NCBI GenBank assembly: GCA_021789755.1
Contig: JAJYJD010000166.1
Span: 1-7,659, forward strand
Source: Bacteroidota bacterium
GTDB taxonomy: Bacteria > Bacteroidota > Ignavibacteria > Kryptoniales > JAKASW01
DNA: 7,659 bases
Reading direction: 5' to 3'
The position numbers and the translations under genes are program-made. This document shows positions 1 to 5,199 of this stretch, piece after piece (within the stretch, counting starts at the first letter, position 1; every line of letters begins with the position of its first letter). A model generated the notes under the pieces. The model was not told where the DNA came from, made no database searches, and saw only the letters and a list, made by a program, of their open reading frames with translations.

Positions 1-362
1 TCGGATTTCCCTGCGAGTCGTTCACTTTCAGCTTGTCACCGTTGAAGTTGCGGATCCTCAGAAGTACACGCTTCTTAACGGTGAACGGATTCGACCACCA
101 GAAGCCGGACTTCCTGAGACTGCCGACGCAGGTCCGGAAAAAAAAGGACTCGCGCCTCGTTAGGCTGCACAACGAAAAATCCATTAATACCGAAAATGAA
201 TCCAACGAGACAGACTATGCCGGCTGCAATTTCCTTTCCACCTTCAATGTCGCGTGAGTATGGAACTATCAAGTAAATCCACGATGCAAGCAGTGCCAAC
301 TCAACCAATGCCATCAGAAACCCGCTTAGATGCCAGGTTCCCTTTTCATTAATCTGATTCAT
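1..362 (-). CDS. SPFH/band 7 family membrane protein, N-terminal part, frame-disrupted and cut by the window edge
   Basis: SPFH (stomatin/prohibitin/flotillin) proteins are membrane-anchored scaffolds that form large rings or microdomains; the exact role of this one cannot be told. The ATG at 362 is preceded by a strong AGGAGG site six bases upstream. Residues about 12-34 and 44-66 are hydrophobic and probably two membrane helices. The SPFH domain begins at once after them with GFFVVQPNEARVL. The frame then meets a run of eight T (minus strand; 138-145) and after it reads non-SPFH sequence to a TAA at 75-77. One frame over, the bases from the run down to position 1 encode a continuation that fits the family very well: SGFWWSNPFTVKKR, then RIRNFNGDKLKVND. 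Removing one T restores a single frame. This may be a sequencing or assembly error, a real mutation or slippage. The C-terminal two thirds lie outside the window. Family assignment is firm; the state of the gene is not. Confidence 0.85.
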
Positions 363-368
363 TTCAAT

Positions 369-374
369 CCTCCT
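369..374 (-). promoter_or_regulatory. Strong ribosome binding site of the SPFH gene
   Basis: AGGAGG on the minus strand, six bases before the ATG at 362. It is a full match to the anti-Shine-Dalgarno core and fixes the start of the SPFH gene. Such a strong site shows that this organism uses Shine-Dalgarno initiation. Confidence 0.8.
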
Positions 375-387
375 GATGTTATCATTG

Positions 388-406
388 CGATATCATTCTA
401 ATATCG
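388..406 (-). promoter_or_regulatory. Candidate promoter -10 within an inverted repeat, upstream of the SPFH gene
   Basis: The 117-bp gap between the metalloenzyme and the SPFH gene contains an inverted repeat CGATAT-N7-ATATCG (388-393 and 401-406). On the minus strand its centre contains TAGAAT (395-400), a 5/6 match to the sigma70 -10 box. That would place a transcript start about 25 bases before the ATG. No good -35 box sits 16-18 bases upstream, so the promoter is either weak, activator-dependent or not real. An inverted repeat over a -10 would suit a repressor site, which is inference. I see no T-rich intrinsic terminator in the gap, so read-through from the upstream genes is possible. 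Confidence 0.3.
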
Positions 407-479
407 AGGAATCAAGGGAAGGAACGAAAAGCTGCGAAACTCATGGGAAATGGAAGGCTTCGGAGCAGTAACAGTCGGT

Positions 480-1406
480 TTAGAGAAGGTGCTGCTTGAA
501 GAGTTCAGTGATCCGCGGAGTCACATCGCAAATGGAGCTTAGCCTTCCTTTGAAATGATCCGCATACTCTCCGGCAACTGCCGTGAGAGAAGGATTGAGT
601 GTGTGCGTCTTTACCGACAAGTCCTCAGCGTTTCCGTGATCGCTTGAAATCAGTATCGTCAACTTATCCAGTCCTCCTTCTACGACGCCGCCGAGAAGCT
701 CGTCGAAATTCACCAGGACTGTCTCCGCCATTTTTTTATTCATATCGTGTCCGGCCTTATCCGTCAGAAAATACTCGAACATCGTAAAATCATGTTCTAC
801 GGCGATCCGTCTCAGTCTTCTGCCCGCGTCGAACGCACTCACCGGGACAATATCCGGATATCCGAGATCCGTCGGCCATCTTTCGGCGGTAATGTCGGCC
901 GAGAGCCCCTCTCCACTGCGGAGAGAATCCGCATTGCACAGACGGACGCCGCTAGCCATGCAGGACATCGTCGTCGCGCTCAACTTACGATTTCCGCTCT
1001 CCAAATATTCAAAGAACTGCCTCGGGAAGGCATTCGCAAAATGGACATCTGCGCCGAGGTCTTTAAGAACTCTGAATATGTTTTTTTCTTCGAGGACGGG
1101 TTTTATCAGTGAGTGCGGATACGGGCCGAAGTGCATGCCTATGAGCTGCGCTGCGTTGACGCCGGTGAAGAGCGCGGTCTGCCCCGTTCCGCTCTGCGGA
1201 AGACCTTCGACGCCAAGAAGCGCATCGCTCGGTTCGACGAACGCTCTTCCGTTCTCCAACTTTTGTCTTTCCTTCGAAGGTATGCCGCCGAAGATCTTTT
1301 CGAAATTGGCAAGCCTGGTCGAGAAGAACGGGTTTACCGCGGGATTCTCATCTCCGATTCCCACTCCATCGAGAAAGAGAAACAGAAAGTGCGATCCGTC
1401 GGTCAT
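480..1406 (-). CDS. Alkaline-phosphatase-superfamily metalloenzyme (phosphoglycerate mutase / phosphopentomutase-like), substrate unknown
   Basis: This 308-residue protein belongs to the metalloenzyme superfamily that includes cofactor-independent phosphoglycerate mutase, phosphopentomutase and alkaline phosphatase. Visible signatures are FLDGVGIG near the N-terminus (metal ligand D13), LPQSGTGQTALFTG at 69-82 (likely phosphate-carrying nucleophile T74, or S72), TDKAGHD at 215-221 (D216, H220), SSDHGN at 254-259 (D256, H257) and KTHTLNP at 266-272 (H268). A complete two-metal site is therefore plausible. At about 310 residues it is far shorter than iPGM (about 510), and I see nothing like the inserted phosphatase/transferase split of that enzyme. 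It is probably a phosphohydrolase or phosphomutase of unknown substrate. No signal peptide is seen, so it should be cytoplasmic. It starts 24 bases after the peptidase-like gene and probably shares its transcript. The ATG at 1406 has only a weak Shine-Dalgarno. The superfamily call is firm, the specific function open. Confidence 0.85.
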   Translation of the reverse strand: MTDGSHFLFLFLDGVGIGDENPAVNPFFSTRLANFEKIFGGIPSKERQKLENGRAFVEPSDALLGVEGLPQSGTGQTALFTGVNAAQLIGMHFGPYPHSLIKPVLEEKNIFRVLKDLGADVHFANAFPRQFFEYLESGNRKLSATTMSCMASGVRLCNADSLRSGEGLSADITAERWPTDLGYPDIVPVSAFDAGRRLRRIAVEHDFTMFEYFLTDKAGHDMNKKMAETVLVNFDELLGGVVEGGLDKLTILISSDHGNAEDLSVKTHTLNPSLTAVAGEYADHFKGRLSSICDVTPRITELFKQHLL

Positions 1407-1430
1407 GACAAGTCTATTTCCGGTAGTTTC

Positions 1431-2144
1431 TTACTGACCGGCGGCATTCAAAAGGAACTGGTGCCAGTCTCTCTCCAGTTGCGGTACACCGACGTTGAAA
1501 GCACTCTGGACAGCGCCTTCGAAGCTGGTGACCTGATAAAACTCATGAAGGAGCCTCATCAACGAACCGACTCCGAATTTCATATCGAGAAATCTCCCCG
1601 TGTTGCCCAGATAATACAGGAGATCGGAAAGGTCCGTCAGGGACGATGCCGACTGCATCCTCTCCTCCAGATCCGTAAAATACATCACGTTTTCGGTCGG
1701 AGGCGGCGTGAGGCCCTTGTACTCTCCGCTCTCATATACAGCGACAGAATATACCAGCCATTGCGGCGCACCGTTGTATCTGATCGGTTCCAGCACTCCA
1801 CGGATCACTCCGGTCGCGAGCTTCTTATCGTAACCCGGGGAGCTGATATCGTCCTTCGCTATTATATACAGGGTACCGTCTTTCCACAAAGGGGAGAAGA
1901 TCGAATCGGCTCCTGTCAGGCCGGAGAAATCATACTTGTCGTGGCACAGCCGGACTTTCAGCCGCCCGTTCCGTCCGATTTGGAGCCGGTTGCTGTAAGT
2001 CACGTACATCTGTTCCAGAACGGACATATAGCTCTTTGCGATTGAGCCGTCCACATTCAGCGGACGGTAAACGGTAACATGGCTTGAGGACACGGAGCGG
2101 ACCGGTGTCTGGAGCAGTGTCAAAAGCAGCAATAGGTTAATCAT
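1431..2144 (-). CDS. Exported peptidase-MA-like protein with an apparently lost zinc site
   Basis: A 237-residue protein with a short hydrophobic N-terminus (MINLLLLLTLLQTPV), probably a signal peptide, so it likely acts in the periplasm or outside. The layout recalls gluzincin peptidases of the MA type: an N-terminal beta region, then a helix that should carry HExxH, then a W-L-x-E-G-x-A-x-Y motif, and a C-terminal helical part ending in a LERDWHQFL-type motif. Here the second motif is recognisable as QWLVYSVAVYE (128-138), but the third-ligand Glu position appears to be Y132. The expected HExxH helix reads GVIRGVL (112-118), with no His or Glu at the metal positions. If the alignment is right this is a non-catalytic homologue. 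The start ATG at 2144 overlaps the end of dtd by 8 bases and is preceded by GAGGG three bases away. The frame is intact, which argues against simple decay. The family link is inferred by eye; an unrelated exported protein is possible. Confidence 0.6.
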   Translation of the reverse strand: MINLLLLLTLLQTPVRSVSSSHVTVYRPLNVDGSIAKSYMSVLEQMYVTYSNRLQIGRNGRLKVRLCHDKYDFSGLTGADSIFSPLWKDGTLYIIAKDDISSPGYDKKLATGVIRGVLEPIRYNGAPQWLVYSVAVYESGEYKGLTPPPTENVMYFTDLEERMQSASSLTDLSDLLYYLGNTGRFLDMKFGVGSLMRLLHEFYQVTSFEGAVQSAFNVGVPQLERDWHQFLLNAAGQ

Positions 2145-2592
2145 GTTCCCTCGTCTCGATTATTATTGTTACGGGGCCGTCGTTTATCAGTTCAACATCC
2201 ATTAATTCTCTGAATATCCCCGTTGCAACTTTTCCCTTGCCGATTTTCGTTTCGAGTTTCCCGACGAAATGCCCGTAAAGCTTCTCTGCAAGTTCGGGTT
2301 TTGCAGCCCGCATATAATTCGGACGGTTCCCTTTTCGCGCGTCGCCGTAAAGAGTGAACTGCGATACGACCAGCGCCGAGCCGTCTACGTCGATCACCGA
2401 AAGGTTCATCTTTCCGTTGCCGTCGTCGAAAATCCTCAGCGCCGCACACTTGTCCGCCAGAAATTCTGCGTCGCTTTCTTTATCATCTTCATGAATTCCG
2501 AGGAGGATCAGCATACCGGTCCGGATGCTGCTGTACAGGTTTCCTCCCACCGACACGGAACTTCTTTTCACACGCTGGACAACGGCTTTCAT
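2137..2592 (-). CDS. dtd: D-aminoacyl-tRNA deacylase
   Basis: Dtd hydrolyses the ester between a D-amino acid (such as D-Tyr) and its tRNA, and glycine mischarged on tRNA-Ala. It thereby keeps D-amino acids out of protein; it is a cytoplasmic homodimer. The 151-residue length is typical (about 145-150). Both family signatures are present: SQFTLYGD at 77-84 and NDGPVT at 137-142. The latter holds the Gly-Pro dipeptide that enforces chiral selection. The N-terminus MKAVVQRVKRSSVSV is also characteristic. One small variation is GIFREL at 125-130, where many members read GIFGA before the MxVxLxNDGP segment. The ATG at 2592 overlaps the prmC stop as ATGA, so translation is probably coupled; the nearest Shine-Dalgarno-like AAGGA is rather far upstream. 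Its end overlaps the following exported protein by 8 bases. Confidence 0.96.
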   Translation of the reverse strand: MKAVVQRVKRSSVSVGGNLYSSIRTGMLILLGIHEDDKESDAEFLADKCAALRIFDDGNGKMNLSVIDVDGSALVVSQFTLYGDARKGNRPNYMRAAKPELAEKLYGHFVGKLETKIGKGKVATGIFRELMDVELINDGPVTIIIETREHD

Positions 2593-3497
2593 ATTTCAAG
2601 AGGATCCTTCGAAAAAAACCGCGATCTGACGACCCTTTCAATGTTAGAAAGGTCTTTCTTCACCAGCAACTCCGTTCCTCCCCCGTTCAAAAAGATTTTC
2701 GCGACGCTTCCCGCCTGGCCGTCTGCCGTCTCGACGAAGACCCATCCGCCCTCGCGCAGGAGCCTGGGGGCGATCTCCGAAATCTTTCTGAAAAACACAA
2801 ACCCGTCGAACCCGTCGCTCAGCGATTCCACCGGCTCAAACTCCCTTATCTCCTGTGAAAGAGATGCTAATTCGGCCTCGGGGATATACGGCGGGTTTGA
2901 GACAATCAGATCGAAACCGGTCCCGAATACATTCCCTTCGAGTTCGAGGAAGTCCGTCTTCACGAATTTGATTCTTTCTTCCGTCCCGGTTGCCTGCGCA
3001 TTTTCCTTCGCGAGTCCGATAGCGTCCGCGCTTTTGTCGACGGCAGTAACTGCACAATTCTTGACGAACTTCGCGATCGCTATTGCAAGGCAGCCGGAGC
3101 CCGTTCCCACATCCAGAACCCGCACAGAGTCTTTCTGAGAAAAATAAGTCCTGCAGTGATCGATCACCGCTTCGGCGAGTATCTCGGTCTCCGGGCGCGG
3201 GATCAAAGCCCGCCTGTCGACCTTCATCTCGATCGAATAGAAATTGGTTTTCCCGAGTATGTACTGGACCGGCTCGTGCGACAACCGCCTTTTCAGAAGG
3301 ACTTTGAACTTGTCGAGCTCACTCCTCTTCAGCGGTTGTTCGTGCCTCACATAGAGGTCGAACCGTTTCAGGCCGAGTGTTTCCGACAGGAGCAGCTCGA
3401 CCGTCAACCTGGCCTCATCGAACCCCTTATCGGCAAGATAGCCGGTTCCCCATTTAATCATATCGATGACGGTCCAAACCTTTTCTTCAACAGGCAT
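2589..3497 (-). CDS. prmC: Peptide chain release factor N5-glutamine methyltransferase
   Basis: PrmC (HemK) uses S-adenosylmethionine to methylate the glutamine of the GGQ motif in release factors RF1 and RF2, which raises termination efficiency. The 302-residue protein shows the N-terminal helical RF-binding domain (about 1-75), then EPVQYILGKTNFY (75-87), LIPRPETEIL (98-107), the SAM-binding loop VLDVGTGSGCLAIAIA (127-142) and the catalytic NPPYIP (201-206), whose Asn and Pro contact the substrate glutamine. Length and motif order fit the family. The ATG at 3497 lacks a clear Shine-Dalgarno. The 72-bp gap upstream holds a palindrome, so the gene may have its own promoter, although read-through from nadK and the thioredoxin-like gene is possible. 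It overlaps dtd by four bases. The assignment is secure; other N5-glutamine methyltransferases such as PrmB are less likely because the N-terminal region matches PrmC. Confidence 0.95.
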   Translation of the reverse strand: MPVEEKVWTVIDMIKWGTGYLADKGFDEARLTVELLLSETLGLKRFDLYVRHEQPLKRSELDKFKVLLKRRLSHEPVQYILGKTNFYSIEMKVDRRALIPRPETEILAEAVIDHCRTYFSQKDSVRVLDVGTGSGCLAIAIAKFVKNCAVTAVDKSADAIGLAKENAQATGTEERIKFVKTDFLELEGNVFGTGFDLIVSNPPYIPEAELASLSQEIREFEPVESLSDGFDGFVFFRKISEIAPRLLREGGWVFVETADGQAGSVAKIFLNGGGTELLVKKDLSNIERVVRSRFFSKDPLEI

Positions 3498-3514
3498 ACG
3501 AATGAGTATTTAGT

Positions 3515-3528
3515 TTTGACTGGTCAAA
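3515..3528. promoter_or_regulatory. 14-bp palindrome upstream of prmC, possible operator
   Basis: TTTGAC-TG-GTCAAA is a perfect inverted repeat with 6-bp arms and a 2-bp centre, 18 bases before the prmC ATG. On the minus strand it contains TTGACC, which resembles a -35 box, but no -10 box follows at 16-18 bases. A second small inverted repeat, ATGAC-N7-GTCAT (3544-3560), lies between it and the thioredoxin-like stop. Neither is followed by a T run, so they are not intrinsic terminators. A protein-binding site is the most natural reading, without direct support. Confidence 0.3.
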
Positions 3529-3569
3529 TTTGCCCGGTAAACGATGACATCCGTCGTCATTCCCCAGGA

Positions 3570-4064
3570 TCAGTTGCCGCCTTTCAAGATGTTGACAATA
3601 TTCGCTCCGATATCCCCTTTTGGCTCTTCAACGATCCTTCCGATCTCCTTTCCACCGCGATAGAATATGAAAGTCGGCACCTTCTCGATATCGAGTCCGG
3701 GCGTCAGCTTCTCCCGCCCCTCCTTCGACCGCGGGACGGCGATGAAACCGATCTTCCGCGCGAGACTCGTGCTGTCGGTTATGCTCAGGAAAATCGGCAG
3801 CCACATATGGCTGTCCGGGCACCACGACCCGAATACAACCGCAACCGAATCGCCGGCATCGAGAGAATCGATATCGCGGATAAGCGCGGCCGTCGGAGCA
3901 TACAGGTCGCTGTTGCTTCTGTACCAGTTTGTTCTGTCGAACGCGGAGCGCTCGACCGGGCCGATAAGGATTTCCTTGTGAGTAACGGAATCGATAGCGG
4001 TCATCTGGGCGACGGCCGACGGTACGATTGCAGCGAACATCATGGACAAAACGAAATACTTCAT
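3570..4064 (-). CDS. Exported thioredoxin-like protein with a single-cysteine CPDS active site
   Basis: A 164-residue protein with a classical signal peptide (basic start, hydrophobic core to about residue 19, cleavage after AVA at 17-19), so the mature domain should sit in the periplasm. The thioredoxin fold shows in VAVVFGSWCPDSHMWLP (74-90), where WCPDS replaces the usual WCGPC, and in the cis-proline loop KVPTFIFYRGGKEIGRI (128-144, cis-Pro at P130). C82 is present and the second cysteine is S85. With one thiol it cannot do ordinary dithiol-disulfide exchange; monothiol isomerase, thiol capture or a non-redox role is possible. I recall related C-x-D-S proteins in Bacteroidota-type genomes, so the serine is probably a family trait rather than damage. 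It overlaps nadK by ATGA and has a good GGAGG seven bases before its own ATG. Fold confident, function unknown. Confidence 0.85.
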   Translation of the reverse strand: MKYFVLSMMFAAIVPSAVAQMTAIDSVTHKEILIGPVERSAFDRTNWYRSNSDLYAPTAALIRDIDSLDAGDSVAVVFGSWCPDSHMWLPIFLSITDSTSLARKIGFIAVPRSKEGREKLTPGLDIEKVPTFIFYRGGKEIGRIVEEPKGDIGANIVNILKGGN

Positions 4065-4981
4065 TCTCTGTCCTCCGATCTGATATCAGCGCCCCACATG
4101 AGCTTGGTTCGTAACAAATTGAAAAACCCGTTCTTGCTCTTCCTCAGAAGTACAATCCTGCGCGGGGCGAGGGAGACATTGATTTCTGCAGGCTGCGGGA
4201 GAAGCCTCGAAGTCTGGCCGTCGGCAATTATCATCACTTCCTTCATCGTTGAGCGGGCGACTACGCGAATTTGACATGTGTCCGGAACTATCACCGGCCG
4301 CGCCGAGAGCGTGTGGGGAGAGATCGGGCTTATCGCGATCACGCGGCTTTCCGGAGCGACTATCGGCCCGCCTGTGGAGAGGCAATACCCGGTAGATCCG
4401 GTCGGGGTACTCAGGACAATACCGTCTCCCCTGTAAGTTATCAGGTATTCGGAATCGACATACGTCTCCAGATCGATCATACGTGACGACCCGCCTTTGT
4501 CCACTACGATATCGTTCAGCGCGAAGATCTTTCCTGTCCTGCCGTTCTCTTCGAAGGTAGCTTCAAGAACGGTTCGCTCCTCCTGGTTGAATTTACCCTT
4601 GAAGAGCTCGTCTATGCTGCTCTTCAGCTCATCCAGATTGAGTTCTGCAAGAAATCCCAACTTGCCGAGGTTGACTCCCAGAATAGGTTTGTTCAGGTCG
4701 CCGACAGTGGCAGCTGTCTGGAGTATCGTGCCGTCGCCGCCGAGCGATATTACAACATCCACTTTCCCGGGGACTTCCGAACGCGGGGCAGCGCCTCCCT
4801 TCACATCGTATCCGCACTTTACTTTCATTTGTTTCGCGATATCATCCTGCACTACGAACCCGATCTTTCGGTCTTGAAGTATCTTGATTAGCTCGAAAGC
4901 CGTCTCGCACGTTGATGACTTCACGGCATTCCCGAGTATTCCGATGGAAATGTCTCGCGGGGGAGTGAACTTTTTTTTCAT
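4061..4981 (-). CDS. nadK: NAD kinase
   Basis: NAD kinase phosphorylates the 2'-hydroxyl of the adenosine ribose of NAD to make NADP, using ATP or polyphosphate; it is the only route to NADP and is cytoplasmic. Counting from the ATG at 4981 the protein has 306 residues, typical length. The signatures are complete: LGGDGTIL (GGDGT loop that binds the phosphoryl donor), GVNLGKLGFLAEL, ALND, TPTGSTGYCLSTGGPIV, SPHTLSARPVIVP and ADGQ. The C-terminal KLMWG fits the close of the domain. A TTG nine bases further up (4990) is in frame and would add three residues. I prefer the ATG, because the bases before the TTG show no ribosome site while GACAGAG precedes the ATG. Codons 2-4 form a run of eight A. 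A sigma70-like promoter lies just upstream. It is first in a unit with the thioredoxin-like gene. Confidence 0.96.
   Translation of the reverse strand: MKKKFTPPRDISIGILGNAVKSSTCETAFELIKILQDRKIGFVVQDDIAKQMKVKCGYDVKGGAAPRSEVPGKVDVVISLGGDGTILQTAATVGDLNKPILGVNLGKLGFLAELNLDELKSSIDELFKGKFNQEERTVLEATFEENGRTGKIFALNDIVVDKGGSSRMIDLETYVDSEYLITYRGDGIVLSTPTGSTGYCLSTGGPIVAPESRVIAISPISPHTLSARPVIVPDTCQIRVVARSTMKEVMIIADGQTSRLLPQPAEINVSLAPRRIVLLRKSKNGFFNLLRTKLMWGADIRSEDRE
4072..4076 (-). promoter_or_regulatory. Ribosome binding site of the thioredoxin-like gene, inside the end of nadK
   Basis: GGAGG on the minus strand, seven bases before the ATG at 4064 and within the last codons of NAD kinase. It fixes the start of the thioredoxin-like gene and shows that, besides the ATGA overlap, the gene can recruit ribosomes itself. 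Confidence 0.7.
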
Positions 4982-5009
4982 CTCTGTCAATTAAAAAAGA
5001 TTGCGATTC

Positions 5010-5038
5010 AGTTTATGTCATGAGGATTAAAATATCAA
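5010..5038 (-). promoter_or_regulatory. Sigma70-type promoter for nadK
   Basis: On the minus strand TTGATA (5033-5038, 5/6 to TTGACA) is followed after exactly 17 bases by TAAACT (5010-5015, 4/6 to TATAAT). The predicted transcript start, near 5003, leaves a leader of about 20 bases before the nadK ATG. The promoter sits directly beyond the intrinsic terminator at 5048-5068, the expected layout where one unit ends and the next begins. The spacing and position make it the best promoter candidate in the window. Confidence 0.55.
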
Positions 5039-5047
5039 TTGCGCGAC

Positions 5048-5068
5048 AAAAAAAAGCGTCTTCACGCT
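5048..5068 (-). terminator. Rho-independent terminator after the aldolase unit
   Basis: In the minus-strand transcript AGCGT pairs with ACGCT around a GAAG loop (arms 5064-5068 and 5055-5059), followed at once by a run of eight T (5048-5055, the first shared with the stem). The stem is short (5 bp), but the stable-looking loop, immediate U tract and location between two units support it. It should stop transcription from the aldolase side before nadK. Alternatively it could end a small RNA, or act as an attenuator. Confidence 0.7.
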
Positions 5069-5153
5069 GCCGGCAGGCACTCGGTAGCCCGCCCAGTTCG
5101 TCTCCGACCGCTGGACTTGAGCCGGTTGATCCGAAATACCGGAGTACCGGCAT
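5048..5153 (-). ncRNA. Candidate structured RNA or structured 3' UTR between the aldolase gene and nadK
   Basis: The stretch between the aldolase stop and the nadK promoter codes for nothing I can support. Its minus-strand RNA forms three hairpins. The first is AUGCCGG-UACU-CCGGUAU (5147-5153 with 5136-5142, 7 bp including one G-U pair). The second is GGCGGGC-N8-GCCUGCC (5087-5093 with 5072-5078, 7 bp including one G-U pair). Three bases later comes the terminator hairpin and U8. Such an array ending in a terminator is the form of a small RNA, a cis-regulatory leader or a structured 3' UTR. I recognise no known RNA family. Because nadK seems to have its own promoter downstream of the terminator, a 3' UTR or independent small RNA is likelier than a nadK riboswitch. 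The 5' end is undefined. Confidence 0.3.
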
Positions 5154-5199
5154 AACGATCGAGGACAACGTATCGGTAACGGAAGCATCCCGAAACGAC

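Noticed and set aside
1113..2045. Plus-strand open frame of 310 codons
   Set aside because: Antisense to the metalloenzyme and the peptidase-like gene; no recognisable domain, no ribosome site of note, shadow-type composition.
2269..3138. Plus-strand open frame of 289 codons
   Set aside because: Antisense to dtd and prmC, which carry complete family signatures; Ser/Pro/Thr-rich product without motifs.
3156..4274. Plus-strand open frame of 372 codons
   Set aside because: It lies antisense across prmC, the intergenic gap, the thioredoxin-like gene and part of nadK, all firmly identified. Its product shows no family motif and is rich in Arg, Asp and Pro as expected of a shadow frame.
4988..4990. 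TTG as the nadK start
   Set aside because: It is in frame, but no ribosome site precedes it; the ATG nine bases downstream is favoured. The difference is only three residues, so this is not certain.
5048..5199. tRNA, SRP RNA or a named riboswitch in the non-coding stretch before nadK
   Set aside because: I could not build a cloverleaf or recognise conserved core sequences of these RNAs; only unnamed hairpins are supported.
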